NCBI GenBank assembly: GCA_030159075.1
Contig: BROG01000150.1
Span: 1,014,001 to 1,078,000 of the forward strand
Direction: 5' to 3'
DNA from: Atrina japonica
Taxonomy: Eukaryota; Mollusca; Bivalvia; Pterioida; Pinnidae
Length of the DNA stretch: 64,000 nucleotides
A program made the translations under genes and the position numbers. A model generated the notes under the pieces. That model did not search any database, was not told the DNA's origin, and saw only the letters and a list, made by a program, of their open reading frames with translations. Each line of letters begins with the position of its first letter. Positions within the stretch are counted from its first letter, which is position 1. This document shows positions 1-11,517 of the stretch, in pieces.

Positions 1-488
<488 letters not shown>

Positions 489-833
489 AACCGTACATTT
501 ATTGTGAAGTTCCTCACCAAAAACAAAAACAAAAACCGACAAAATATTGTGAATGTACTTTGTACAACCAGAAGCTCTCAAGATTAAATTCTAACCAAAA
601 CTTAATTGTTTTATGGATAGTTCTCCATGATCAACATACTTCAAGCCTAGCAAAATGAAATGTTTCTACAGTTAATTCGTATAGTTTTATGTTTCTCTCA
701 TTATGAAAATCAATTTTGTTGTTTTGCCCATTTCATTCCCCTCACTGATTAATGCATACGACAGCTATATTTCACGCTTGTCGTTTTACATGCCTTTATA
801 TATTTCCGATGACTACCTCCTGAATCCACCATA

Positions 834-1085
834 ATGATTCGTTCACTTATATTTTGGAGGTTTGTCATTGACCACTGTAATAGTAAAACACAAAATGTAT
901 TCTGCAGCATGAATCTCTTTGCCACACTGACAGGTTCTCAATTTCCCATACTGCTCCAGTTTGTGATACCACACATAAGGTTACTGAAGCATACCATATC
1001 CTTGCTTCTTATATCTGGCGATATTCACCCAAATCCAGGTCCCAGACCTAGTACCTCTACCACAAGCACTATATCAGATAGCTAG
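834..1085 (+). pseudogene. LINE N-terminal fragment with 2A-like motif
   Basis: Open for 83 codons. The peptide SGDIHPNPGP is encoded at 1014-1043 and followed by a Ser/Thr-rich tail. It is close to the ribosome-skipping 2A signature (D-V/I-E-x-NPGP), which is known at the N-termini of some invertebrate LINEs. Here the Glu of that signature is replaced by His, so skipping activity is doubtful. A hydrophobic segment precedes the motif, as is common in such elements. Whether the ATG at 834 is a genuine start cannot be told. Confidence 0.65.
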
Positions 1086-2059
1086 TGTAGTCTACGTAAT
1101 AAATTAGCTTTCACAGAGACATTTAGTGCGATGTTGATGTTCTTTGTTTAAGTGAAATACACTTAGATGATACAACCCCGATAACAATATCAAAATTGCA
1201 CATTTGAATAAAATATTTAGGAAGGATAGAAATATGTTTGGAGAAGGTGTCCTTGTCTATGCATCCCCTCACATATTTATGGCTGGGCGGACTGATTTAG
1301 AATTTGATGAAGATGAAATAATATCGGTAGAATATCAAATCCGCATGGAAAAATATATCTTCTCTGTGTAATTTACAAGCCATAATGGCATACTAGCTCA
1401 ACAGGTATATGGAACCGACTAAAAGACTCACTTGATACAGCTTTTTAAAATACAACTAATATTATTATTACTGATGACATTAATATTAATATATTCAAAT
1501 CTACAACACACGAATTTAACGACATTCTAACATTTTATAATTTAACAAATATAGTAGAAATTCAGCTCGAATTTCAGTCAGATCAGAAACTTTGTTAAAT
1601 CCTGTTATTATAAGTGATACATTAACAGCTTACCTAAAAGTAGTGAAATTACAGATCATAAGGCAGTACTAGCATTTAAATAGAAATTCTTGCTCTAAAC
1701 GAAAGGTATGGCTATAAGATAAAACTAACTTCGATGGTGCCCGTGAAAATTTTACTCAAACTGATTGGAAGGACATTATCACCTTTGTTGAAAACATCAA
1801 TGAGACTGTGTCTCTGTTGCTAAAGTGATAGAAATTTATGAAAAACATATTCCTTAAAAGTGTGTTACAATTAGACCAAGTGACTAACCGTAGATGAACC
1901 AAACTATTAGAAAAAAATTAGAAAAATAGACCGTTTTAGAAAAAAATATATCGAAAAACTTAAGAAACAAAATTATAAAATAAATAAAAAGAAAGAAGAA
2001 ATAAAGTAAATAACATAACTAAATTTGCCAGGCAAAAGTTTTTCGAAAATATAGACGTA

Positions 2060-3408
2060 ATGATGGATAAAAATTCTTCCAACCCCAAAACATATTGGAA
2101 ATTAATGAAAATGTTGATCAAATATAAGACAAATACAGATATCCTACCACTTCTAAACCAAGATACTTGTGCTGTTATAGACAATGATAAAGACAAAAGT
2201 GAAACTCTAAATAACTATGTTTCCTCTATTTCCAGTCATGATGACACAGATAAAATAGTACCCACCTTTGGATCGAGAACTGAGGCTGTAATGTCAGATT
2301 TTGATATAATACAACAAGAAGTAGTAGATGTCATTAAAAATTTGGATATTAATAGATCCTCTGAGCCCAATAGTATTAGTCATAAAATACTAAAACCAGC
2401 AGTGACGAAATATGATTACCCTTAACTATTTCATTTGATAAATCTTTGAATAAGCCTATCTTCCCAAATGCACGGAAAGTAGCTCATATAATCGCAATGT
2501 TCAAAAAGGGACAACAGCAGCGCCGAAAACTATAGGCCAATTTCTTTCGTTGGGAAAAATGCGAACGTATCATGTTCAAACATCTGCCAGATACCAATCT
2601 TCTCAACAAATTACAGTCGGAATTCCTAACAAATCAATCAACTGCGTACCAAATTATTGATATATACTATGGCATTCTTCTAGCACTTGAACAAAAGAAA
2701 TCGACTGCCCTAGTATTTTGCGACATCAGGGTCTTCTTATAAAGTTATATAGTTATAGCATATGATATGGGGTTCTTGAATGGGTGCATGACTACGAATA
2801 GAAGGAAGTATGTAGTGCTTAAAATAAAATTTCCAGTGAAAACATAATCACTGCCGGTGTATGTTCCCTCGGGGCTTGGTCCTTGGTCCTCTACCTTTTC
2901 TCATATATATAAATGATATTAAAGACTCGCTTCTCTCTATTTGTCGACTATATCAGGGACGTCCCTGACTATATGCAGATGACACATCACTTTCATTTTC
3001 TTCCAGCGATGTTAATGAGATTAATTACATTATGAACAATGGCATAGACAAACTGAAGACATGGTCATAAATTGGATTATGGCCTAAAATGTTTTATTTC
3101 CATAAAATAACAGAAATCCTGTATATACATAGCTCGCAAAATTTACCCAACCCCTATTTTACTTTGATAATTCCCTGATGCCGCTTGTTGATAGCCATAA
3201 ACAATTAAGTGTTATATTATCAGATGACGCCAAGTGGAACAAACACATTGACTCAATTATAAAGACTGCGTCAAAATATATCTCCACCCTGAGAAAACTG
3301 AAGTACAAACTTAGTCGCAGAAATCTCGAAAAGCTTTATTTAGTCTTTGTATGTCCCCTTTCAGGGTATGCATGTGAGCTTTGTGATAACTGTGGCATCA
3401 AGAACTAA
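2060..3408 (+). pseudogene. Reverse transcriptase remnant of the LINE
   Basis: The part from 2060 to 2425 is open and reads as the linker and finger region upstream of the RT core (VIKNLDINRSSEPNSISHK, where intact relatives have a K-SPGPDGI-type motif). Downstream text requires several frame shifts to follow. The YADD catalytic aspartates are preserved at 2972-2992, and the following DVNEINYIMNNGIDKLKTW is typical of the palm/thumb border. Premature stops such as the one at 2423 show that it is not functional. Confidence 0.8.
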
Positions 3409-3545
3409 AAAATATGGATTTATACTGATAGAAGCAGCGAAAATTATCAAAGGTGTACCTGTCTTTACGAAAACAGAATATATTTATCGTGGGTTAAAGC
3501 CCTGTCACAACATGTTGCGTTTCTACGAAGCTACTGCGGGGTACT

Positions 3546-4930
3546 AATGCGTTCCCATGGAGTTCAAATTTTCGATTGACTGCGCTCCTGCTAAGTGCTA
3601 GGAGTCACTTCGCGTTTAATGTGAGCTGACTGCATGCACAAGACGTTCTTCCCTACTGGGAATAAAAAGGATGATAATCATGCACCATTCACCAGTTGCT
3701 ACTTCGCTCATCATTACAATCATGCTCATCATTCTGCTGGTAGACAACGCACTAGCAACACCGTGGTAGCACGTTGCCAACGCTAATGGATGCGGTAGAA
3801 ACGCCATGGGAGCGCGATAATCGTAGTAACAGCTGTGAGAACGCAGTAGAATGAATAACAACACGTTTAATTGCTGCAGAGAGCGCCATTAAAGCGCAAT
3901 AGAGACGCAGTGACATTCCAAAGGACTCCGAGAGGCATCTATGCAAGCGCAGTTAACTACCCGTCACTGCGTCAGTCTATTTGTTTAACTTTTTGTTTTG
4001 TTACTATTTATATGATAACATTTAGTCTTTTGTAGGATTTTTGTTTGTATGATTAAAACTTCAAAAATCACCTCCCCAAAATAATTAAATTTAAGTATTT
4101 GGAATTTTAACTAAAATTCCATCTTCCAAAGACAAGATTTTCCGATCCACTCCGTTACTCACACACTTTGACAGATTTGGCCTCTATATTGTGACTTCGC
4201 GTCGTCGATTTCCATTTGCTGCGGGTACCGTTACACTGAGCCAATCAGAACGCGTCTAACAATCGATCAGACATCGACCACATGATAGAGGGAAGGTACG
4301 TAAACAGAATAATGACGACGTGCATGCTATTCCACGAGTCTTTTCATTGGCTTAAGCAAGGGGTCAGTGAGTTTCTAAGTGAAATTTTAGATTGACGCAA
4401 GATGTCGCCATCAGTGACCGCTAAATTTGAAATGTAATCTATCAAGGTGTTTGAAACCTTGATTTGGGAAGGTGCCAAAACCCTAAATATAAAATATCTA
4501 TTATATTTTCAGTTTGTTTTACCATCGGTTATACCAAAACGAAAAAAAAAAATCATATCATGGCATGGTTTCACCTATTGCATAATCCTTGGAAAATCAA
4601 AAACCAATTTATCAAAAATGGTTATAGATATTTTATATTCTTTATTAAAATTTCAAATATCTTAAATTCCAAAATGTTTAGGAATTTTAATTATTTAGAG
4701 TTACACTAAACAATGAGATTCCCCACAACAGTGAAAAATACCCCAATTTTTATCATACGCGTGTTTCAAATCACAACATGTTCCATTCTTTTTACGTGTA
4801 TTTTCGTGGGGTATATCTTGGAAATATGCCAATGTTGTCAATTTTTTTCTTTTTTTTTAATCAAATAACCACTAAAGAAACTGCAGCGTTAGTAAAATAT
4901 GCAAAGGTGAAGGGGGCTTTATTGAAATAA
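3546..4930. other. Unassigned sequence
   Basis: About 1.4 kb without a supported gene. The short ORFs here (for example 4447-4709) are AT-rich chance frames. A CGCAGTGAC/GTCACTGCG short inverted pair near 3907-3970 is the only local structure noted. Confidence 0.4.
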
Positions 4931-5268
4931 ATTAATACACTTGTGTCATGGTCTTAATTTTGAATACATCGGACGGATGTAATTCAAACTTTTGATGATA
5001 AAAAGAAGTATAATTCCAGTTGTAAATTTCGTTTTTACATCCACCCAGTGTATCAAAATTTACAACACATGCATAAGAAAGTGACGGAGAACAACATGCA
5101 TATTGTCAAAAAGTATATAAAAAGTAAATGCACAACATAACCACCACTGTCAAAGGAGCACGACTACACGGATATCGCCCTTAGGTGGAGGTCTTCCCCA
5201 TGTCATCTTGCTACTTTTGATACCTGTTTGGAAAATGCATCCATTTCAATATCTTAAAATAATAATAA
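4930..5268 (+). mobile_element. Copy A, left part, of a repeat-cored element (family with 289-bp units)
   Basis: Sequence around 5055-5110 (ACAACACATGCATAAG, AACAACATGC) matches 16970-17020. Sequence at 5130-5262 (ACCACCACTGTCAA, GGAGCACGACTAC, CGCCCTTAGGTGGAGGTCTT) matches one incomplete 289-bp unit of the array at 17181-19010. The match is cut at about 5265 by the insertion of another element. It resumes at 7258, where the text again parallels the flank of copy B. Confidence 0.82.
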
Positions 5269-5439
5269 TAATAATAAATAGAGCTGAGCTTTTTGCTGAA
5301 GCAAAAAGGGGTCATCCGACCATAGCTGAGGCTACAGCTTTGATACAGCTTCAGCTGAGCAACAGAGCAAAGCTCAGAAGCTATGACTCTAAGACCGAAG
5401 TCCGATCCTGGAAGACCAATCCTGATATTTTGAGGTATA

Positions 5440-6800
5440 TTGAGTTGAAATGTTGAAAGTGAGCTGTGACCTTGACCTTTGATCAGATGACCTTGAAACT
5501 TTCCTCAAAAATTCTTAAGCACATTGTCTTCAAATCTCCTTCAGCAATATGTATACAATAGTCCTATAGCTTATGAGCTAATTTGAGTTGAAATTTTCAA
5601 TTTGAGCTGTGACCTTGACCTTTTATCGGATGACCTTGAAAATTAACACATATATTCTTCAGGTCATTCCCTACAAATCATCATATATATAAAAGTTCTA
5701 TAGTTTTTGAGCTATTTTGAGTTGAAATGTTCAATTTGAGGTGTGACCTTGACCTTTTATCCGATGACCTTGAAACTTCACACATATGTTCTTCAGCTCA
5801 TTCCCTACAAATCATCAACAATAACCTATATATAAAAGTTCTGTAGTTTTTGAGCTATTTTGAGTTGAAATTTTCAATTTGAGCTGTGACCTTGACCTTT
5901 TATCCGATGACCTTGAAACTTCACACATATGTTCTTCAGCTCATTCCCTACAAATCACCAACAATAACCTATTATAAACGTTCTATAGTTTTTTTTAGCT
6001 ATTTTGAGTTGAAATTTTCAATTTAAGCTGTGACCTTGACCTTTGACCCAACGACATTGAAACTTTGCACATATATTCTTTGCATCATTGTCCATTAATT
6101 GCTGTCTTCAATTTAATTTTCCCCAAGGGAAAGTTTTGAGTAATTTAGAGTTGAAATTTTCAAATCGAGCTGTGGCCTTGACCTTTGATCCGACGACCTT
6201 GAAACTTCGCACAGATATTCCTCTGCTCATTCCCTACAAATGATCTACAATAACATATAAAAGTTCTATAGATTTTGAGCTATTTTAAGTTAAAAATTTC
6301 AATTTGAGCTATGGCCTTGAAACTTCACACATATATTCTTCAGCACATTCCCTAAAAATCATCAACAGTAACCTATATATAAAAGTTCTATAGTTTTTTA
6401 GCTATTACGAGTTGAAATTTTCAAATTAATCTGTGACCTTGACCTTTAATCCAACGACCTTGAAACTTCGCACACAAATTTCTCACCCAATCATGTATAT
6501 ATCTTGTACAGTAACAGGTATATAAAAGTTTCACCGTTTTCGAGCTATTTTGAATTGAAATTTTTAGAGAATTTTCACTCACCTGTGACCTTGACCTTTT
6601 ATCCGATGGCCATGAAATTTCGTATGAATATTTATCAGCGTATTCTCTACAAATCACCTAGTATATGTCTATACTAAAATCTGATAGTTCTAGAGATATT
6701 GAGATTTTAAATTTTCAAAGGTCTCTATGACCTTGACCTTAAATCATGTGACCTTGCAACTTTTGGATCTTCTGCAACTCATGAAACTGAACAACTTTCT
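5440..6800 (+). repeat. Degenerate tandem array, ~140-bp unit, about 10 copies
   Basis: Each unit runs through TTTTGAGCTATTTTGAGTTG, a GAGCTGTGACCTTGACC block, CCGATGACCTTGAAACTTC and TTCTTCAGCTCATTCCCTAC. Block starts near 5464, 5609, 5741, 5885, 6029 and 6169 give spacings of about 132-145 bp. The last units are the most diverged. Confidence 0.88.
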
Positions 6801-7209
6801 CATGCATATGTGTATAGTGAAGATTTTTAGTTTCTGAGATATTTTGACTTTTGTCTGATTTTTAGCTGACAAAAAAGAGCCCTTTTTTCAGGGGACACTT
6901 GGATCAAATTTGAAATCTTCATGCACAACTTCAGTCTTTGCCCTTTCAGAAAATCCAAACAGATTTGCTCTAGCTTCAGTAGTTGCGGAGAAAAATGACC
7001 CACAAAATGGGACATGAAAAAAGTGATAAAGGGAGATAACTCGGGAAGGAAAGGAAATTTTGGAAATTTTTCAAAAACCTATCTGTAGATTGTTGCTGTG
7101 CACAAATGCTGAAAATTTGAACAAAATCGGCTGAGCCGTTTTTGCTCTAGAGGTGACACAAAATTTACTAGGAAAATAAAAAAAAAAAAAAAATATTTGC
7201 AATAACAAT

Positions 7210-7240
7210 AGGGTCATCCGACCTAAAGTCGGATGACCCT
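7210..7240. repeat. Perfect 13-bp stem hairpin at the element end
   Basis: AGGGTCATCCGAC (7210-7222) pairs perfectly with GTCGGATGACCCT (7228-7240) across a five-base loop CTAAA. It is the right terminus of the GTGACCTTGACC element and repeats that element's left-end sequence in both orientations. Confidence 0.9.
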
Positions 7241-7257
7241 AATAATGATAATAATAA

Positions 7258-8450
7258 CAAATATATTAATACTCCCCTTTATATGAACTGAATTTTTATA
7301 AACTGCTCCCAACTGCAATTAAATTGTGTTTAAACCTGTCGACAAATGTACACGAACACTGAAAATGTTAATGATAATCGGTAAACAAAAATAATTGTCT
7401 GATTCTTTTCTGCAATATAAACGAAGAAGCCACCAAAATTATAACAAAATTATAAAATATAAATTGAGAAAATTGTATTGAAATCAGAACATATTTTAAA
7501 ACACAACAAATACTGAAAAGAAATGTAAAATGGGGATTATAACATTATTATCCAAAGTGCTTATGTGCCATGTTAGCACCACTTTGTTAGATGTTAATAT
7601 GCTAGGAATAAGTTGGTAACCATCACTTTTATACTTTATACTTTGACCAGAATTTGATTTCATGTTTTAAAATCGCTTTAGTGACCCGTATCAAATAATG
7701 ACCATGGCGAGTGGCTTGCTTTTCAACAGTCCTCTTTACCATTTATACCTCGTGTATTACAAAGATTGGATCGGTCGTGATACGTTTGTGTATATTAAAG
7801 CTGAACTACGAAGATAAAAAAAGCTTTTGAACTTTTATTAAAAAATGCGTGTTGAAAAAAATGTTTTGAAACATTCCCACTCCATATCCCCATACAGCTG
7901 ACATATTTGTAATTGTTTCTCAGGAAAATCAAGTCCCACAGCAAGTATAAAAGGCGGATAAGTTATATTGGTCGTCATTGTATATCTGTACTCGCAACGC
8001 GAAACGTGCGAAGTCCCAGAGGCTGAACAATACTCATCGAATCTTACCTGTACTTTTATGTATCCGTGTACGTTCCAAAAGAAATATATATCTGAGCATC
8101 CAGTGAAGTTTTCAGCAAGTACAAACAGTAACAAACAGAGAAATGGTAAGTTCATCCATAGTAAATCCAAAAGTTATTCAATTTTTCCAAAGATCAAGCC
8201 CCTTCCAAAACATAGACAAAGCGATCTGCTTCCTACTGTGATTTGGCCATTGAGCCTTGTTTGTTCTTCTGGTAAACAGCAAGGTGTTCCGAAATAACGA
8301 ATAAAGTCATTATTTTACCAGTGCTTTAAAACAAAAACCCAACCTTTTGAACGTTTATTACAACATATTTATAAAGGTCACTCTAGTTGTAGTTTCCGGC
8401 GATGGCAAACAGAATGTTCAAATCAACTGACGTGCGTTTATGATATAAAC
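7258..8450 (+). mobile_element. Copy A, right part, of the repeat-cored element
   Basis: Similarity to copy B resumes here. Matches include ACTCCCC and CTTTATA at 7268 versus 19030, GCTTATGTGCCATGTTA at 7559 versus 19399, AATAAGTTGGTAACCATC at 7609 versus 19446, GGCGAGTGG at 7706 versus 19558, and ATAAAGGTCACTCT at 8371 versus 19739. No protein is recognisable; the overlapping ORFs on both strands at 7838-8297 look fortuitous. Confidence 0.75.
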
Positions 8451-8454
8451 AATT

Positions 8455-8600
8455 TCAGATACCAAAGTATAAATCAATAAAATGTCCAGGACATAGATAC
8501 AAATCCGGTAAAAATGGACAAACACGGACCTCTGGAAACCAAGAGGTGGGATCAGGTGCCATGGAGGAGTAAGCATCCCCTGTTGAATATGCCATAGAAC
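8455..8600 (-). mobile_element. Dispersed repeat R1 (GGATCAGGTGCC family), fragment
   Basis: Nearly identical text occurs at 38854-39000 (AGATACCAAAG, CCAGGACATAGATAC, ACGGACCTCTGGAAACCAAG, GGGATCAGGTGCC). It occurs in the opposite orientation at 43727-43880. More distant copies lie at 10150-10210, 29895-30160 and 48880-49280. Orientation assignment is arbitrary. It directly abuts a tRNA-derived SINE. Confidence 0.75.
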
Positions 8601-8604
8601 CTTC

Positions 8605-8800
8605 AGTCATATGATGGCGTCCAGTTTTTATTGGTGGATGAGAAACCCCGGTTATCCGGGTAAAGAACACCGACCTTCCGCAAGAAAATTGGCAAACTTT
8701 CCCACTTAATTCGAAATGACCCTAGCGGGATTCGAACCAGAGGTGAGAGGCCCTGTGATTTAAAGCGCAATGCTCTAACCACTCGGCCAAGAGGCCCCAC
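8605..8800 (-). mobile_element. tRNA-derived SINE (Ser/Leu-like head)
   Basis: On the minus strand the head contains box A TGGCCGAGTGG (8779-8789) and box B GGTTCGAATCC (8728-8738), followed by a body with GTGGGAAAGTTTGCC. The fold resembles a tRNA with a variable arm. A 3' tail of SINE body rather than a tRNA trailer, and a similar copy at 62880-63045, indicate a retroposon rather than a working tRNA gene. Confidence 0.85.
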
Positions 8801-8961
8801 TTTATCTATAGGAAAATAAAATTTTAAGAAAATATTGAATCCACTTACTTGAAACCTGATGTTTTTTTAGTGTCTAGTGGATCATTGCGCACAAAATGTT
8901 CGTGCAACATATATCAAGTTGTAACGACGCTAATTCGAAAAGGAAAGAGCTCCCACTCTTC

Positions 8962-9891
8962 TATGAAAGGCTGTTTGGGTCACAAACGGGATGAACTTAC
9001 GCGATGACAACTTTCACGTTAAAAAGCATTTTAACGCGTTAAAACATACTTTATGCATGCAAGTAGTGACTTCTAACGAGAAAGACGTGTGTGTATGCAA
9101 AACCCATTTCATCGCGTAAGTTTTGCTTGCACGTAAGTCATAATCAAACACTTGCATGCAAGATTGTATTGTGACCGAGAGGAAACAGCCAATTAGAATG
9201 CTTTTAACATTATAAAGAGAACAATCAGAAATGAACTGAATAGGAAAATAAGTTAAATTTGTATTTACGATATATACTAAACGAAATAAAAAAATCTTTA
9301 GATTTTATCTGATAATGTAGATACATATGCTGGGAGTATCTGCACACGTTAGATGTAAAATGTCAACGATGTTTAGTACCTAAAAACGTGACCAAATGAC
9401 AGTGTGTTTCGATCTCAGAGATACCATTTCCCGGACAATAAAAAATGTTATGTCAAATTCAGTCACTGATATTTAGCAAACGAACAAGTTTTCTTAATCA
9501 GCCCATTATTGGAATAAAATACATATTTAGATTTTCAAAAAAATATAGAAATCAATAGACTATGTCGGTAATTTCTGCACAAACATTTGTTGTAATGAAA
9601 ATGCGTCTCGCTATCTGGCGCCATTTCATTACTAAGTAAACGAAACGAGGCCTCTGATTGGTTGATTTCATCACGTAAGTTCATATCGTAATTTTCCATT
9701 TTAACCTGTTAAAAACCTGTTTTGCATGCAAAAACTTTAAAATCAACACCAACGCGTTTAAATATCCTCTTTCACGTTAAAAATCACTTTTTGCATGCAA
9801 AAAGTGCGTTTTAACGCGTTTAAAGTGAATTTTAACGTGAATGTGATCATCGCGTAAGTTCATCCCGTTTGTGACCCAAAGGCCTTTCATA
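8962..9891. mobile_element. 930-bp TIR element, non-autonomous
   Basis: Both ends begin TATGAAAGGC and run through TTTGGGTCACAAACGGG and ATGAACTTACGCGATGA in inverted orientation. The arms extend about 80 bp to a TTTTAACGCG block (8962-9044 and 9811-9891). The interior shows no protein. The TIRs carry palindromes, including a perfect TTTTAACGCGTTAAAA (9029-9044) and, near the right end, a 22-bp perfect palindrome (9785-9806). The TA at both outer ends may be a target duplication. Confidence 0.88.
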
Positions 9892-10116
9892 CCTTTCCAC
9901 CGGTGCATATAGGAAATATATTGAGAGAGAGAGAGAGAGGAGATTGTGTTTCACCGAGTGAAACGTAGAGCTGTTCGATAGTACCTTGAATGATTACAGC
10001 GCCCTCTTCTGGTCAAGGCTCCTCCATTTACTGTAGTGATCGAAGAGAGCGAAATATAACGACTGGATCATTCGGGTTAGTACATACTTGTTGTTGAATC
10101 GTCTTTAATACCGATT

Positions 10117-10256
10117 ATGACGAGGATTATTTTGATAAGGAAGTCAACAAGGACTACTTACGCATCCATAGCAACTGATCCCACTTCTGGATTTTCAAAG
10201 GTCCGTGTGTTTCACAAATGCGTCGTTAAGTTGTTGTTGTTGTTGTATTGTTGTTC
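10117..10256. mobile_element. R1-related fragment
   Basis: The text CAACTGATCCCACTTCTGGA resembles the R1 family in the same orientation as 43780-43800. It is adjacent to a SINE fragment. Only about 60 bp are clearly alignable by eye. Confidence 0.45.
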
Positions 10257-10365
10257 AACGACAGACTCAAGAATATTTCACTCATATGGAGACGCCACCA
10301 ATGCCGGTGAAGGGCTTCAAAGTTTGGCCTATGCTCGGCACTTACGGCGATTGAGCAGTTTGTCA
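10257..10365 (-). mobile_element. SINE-2 3' body fragment
   Basis: Read on the minus strand it has the body blocks TAAGTGCCGAGCATAGGCC, CTTCACCGGCATTGGTGGC and TCTCCATATGAGTGAAATAT. The same family is present at 34717-34862, 38283-38445, 40125-40415, 52248-52520 and 61483-61697. Confidence 0.85.
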
Positions 10366-10549
10366 ATTTAATGCAATATTTGGGATAAAAACGAGTCGCA
10401 ATGTGATAATCAACAAGCAGGGTTTTTAAAACTGAAATTTTTGAAAAGCATACCCTGATGTGTATTTGGGAAATAATCTGGTAGTGTGTTTCCCCTATGT
10501 GGAAAGTCCAACCCGGGTTGGTGGCGGACTGTGCCGGGAAAGTCTATGT

Positions 10550-10960
10550 TACAACACCGGTTTGGAAACTAGAGAATATCTCATAGGGCTTCCAAATTGG
10601 ATAATTCCTAAATTTCTGGTTAAATTGTTACATTTTAATGATAAAGAGGTCATAATTGTATGGCGGCTACAAGGTCGCAGTTCTGTTCCGATTTAAGCTA
10701 CTTTTTTGCTGAATAAGCCTTCTTTTGAATCAGTGTGATTTATTAGCAGATTAATTTCCAGGCGTGTTTTCGCGTATAGACACAGGAAAATATGTCTATG
10801 GGCTTCGAAATGTGAAGTGTTCTGAAATATGCGTAAAACCCGATCCCTTTCATTCCTCACAATAAATCCAACAATTAATTTTTATTGTGTTGATTGACCA
10901 AGGAGGGATTCAAGCGCTTGCATAGCGAGGGTGCGCCCCTAAAGTTGACAAAGTAAGTGC
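10550..10960 (+). mobile_element. Dispersed repeat R2, copy 1
   Basis: It parallels 25862-26290. Shared blocks include CTAGAGAATA followed by CTCAT, TTTTTGCTGA, CCTTCTTTTGA, GTGATTTA, AGGCGTGTTTTC / AGGCGTATTTTC, CAGGAAAAT, and downstream AAGTTGA followed by AGTGCAAAA / GGTGTAAAA. No coding capacity is apparent. Confidence 0.7.
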
Positions 10961-11036
10961 AAAACCTTTAATTATTTCTATCAAAAGTAGCAAAATTAAT
11001 ATCAAATTTTCCAAAAATGTTCTTTCCTTGTTTCGC

Positions 11037-11130
11037 TCTGCAAACAAGTCTACCAAACGAAGTTTGTGTAGACTTATTGTTTTTACTCCGTTTCTTATTA
11101 AGTCTCCCAAACGAAGTTTGGTAGACTTCT
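11037..11130. repeat. Duplicated AAACGAAGTTT palindrome
   Basis: Two successive hairpins: AAGTCTACCAAACGAAGTTTGTGTAGACTT at 11044-11073, and AAGTCTCCCAAAC followed by GAAGTTTGGTAGACTT at 11100-11128. They mark the left terminus of the TIR element and may be a nested or duplicated end. Confidence 0.75.
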
Positions 11131-11149
11131 TGTTTTTACACCGTTTCTT

Positions 11150-11150
11150 C

Positions 11151-11195
<45 letters not shown>

Positions 11196-11202
11196 TATTA
11201 TT
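11150..11202. repeat. (ATT)n microsatellite
   Basis: About 50 bp of TTA/ATT triplets lie just inside the element's left terminus. A shorter ATT run recurs at 12073-12084, at the start of the second internal version. Confidence 0.95.
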
Positions 11203-11517
11203 TTTCTTTCTTGCCAGATCTTGTCCGAAGCGTTTCTCGAAAACCGTTGGTCGTAACTTTATGAAACTTGGAGGGATGTTAGACCTCCATGTCTAGATGT
11301 GCAGTCAGTGTTTCAATTTCCCCGGGGTCATTCCCTGGCCCCTCCTTTGAGAAATGTTCCCCAGATCTTGTCCAAAAGCGTTTCTCGAAAACCGTTGGTC
11401 GTAACTTTATGAAACTTGGAGGGATGTTAGATCTCCATGTCTAGATGTGCAATCAGTGTTTCAATTTCCCCGGGGTCATTCCCTGTCCCCTCATTTGAGA
11501 AATGTTCATTTATCTGA

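Larger units (their letters stand above)
834..3545 (+). mobile_element. Decayed non-LTR retrotransposon (CR1/jockey-type LINE)
   Basis: Remains of a LINE polyprotein can be read in order on the + strand in shifting frames. First comes an N-terminal fragment with a 2A-like motif (834-1085). Next are endonuclease-like pieces (about 1140-1450). Reverse transcriptase fingers follow at about 2060-2560, where FKKG and NYRPISFVGK-like text is readable across frame breaks. The catalytic YADDTSL box is at 2972-2992. A C-terminal segment at 3178-3408 (readable as AKWNKHIDSIIK and then CELCDNCG) and 3347-3547 resembles the RT/thumb end of many invertebrate LINEs. Stops and frameshifts break every segment, so the copy is dead. 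Clade placement is inferred from motif style; a protein search would settle it. Confidence 0.88.
5281..7240 (+). mobile_element. Non-autonomous element with ~140-bp GTGACCTTGACC repeats and short TIRs
   Basis: The element sits in an (AAT)n context on both sides (5258-5280 and 7241-7262). Near the left edge is GGGGTCATCCGACC (5308-5321). The right edge carries the inverse GTCGGATGACCC (7228-7239), giving terminal inverted repeats of about 12 bp. The left edge also holds a hairpin CTTTTTGCT/AGCAAAAAG (5289-5308). The core is about ten degenerate direct repeats. No coding potential was seen. It interrupts copy A of the repeat-cored element. Superfamily is unknown. Confidence 0.75.

Noticed and set aside
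5208..5456. 82-codon frame with an Ile/Asn run
   Set aside because: It crosses the junction of copy A, an AAT microsatellite and the inserted element.
7838..8297. Overlapping ~110-codon ORFs on both strands
   Set aside because: Within copy A of a repeated element, not preserved in copy B, and no domain recognised.
8728..8798. Functional tRNA gene (Ser/Leu-like)
   Set aside because: The tRNA-like head continues into a repeated SINE body shared with 62880-63045.
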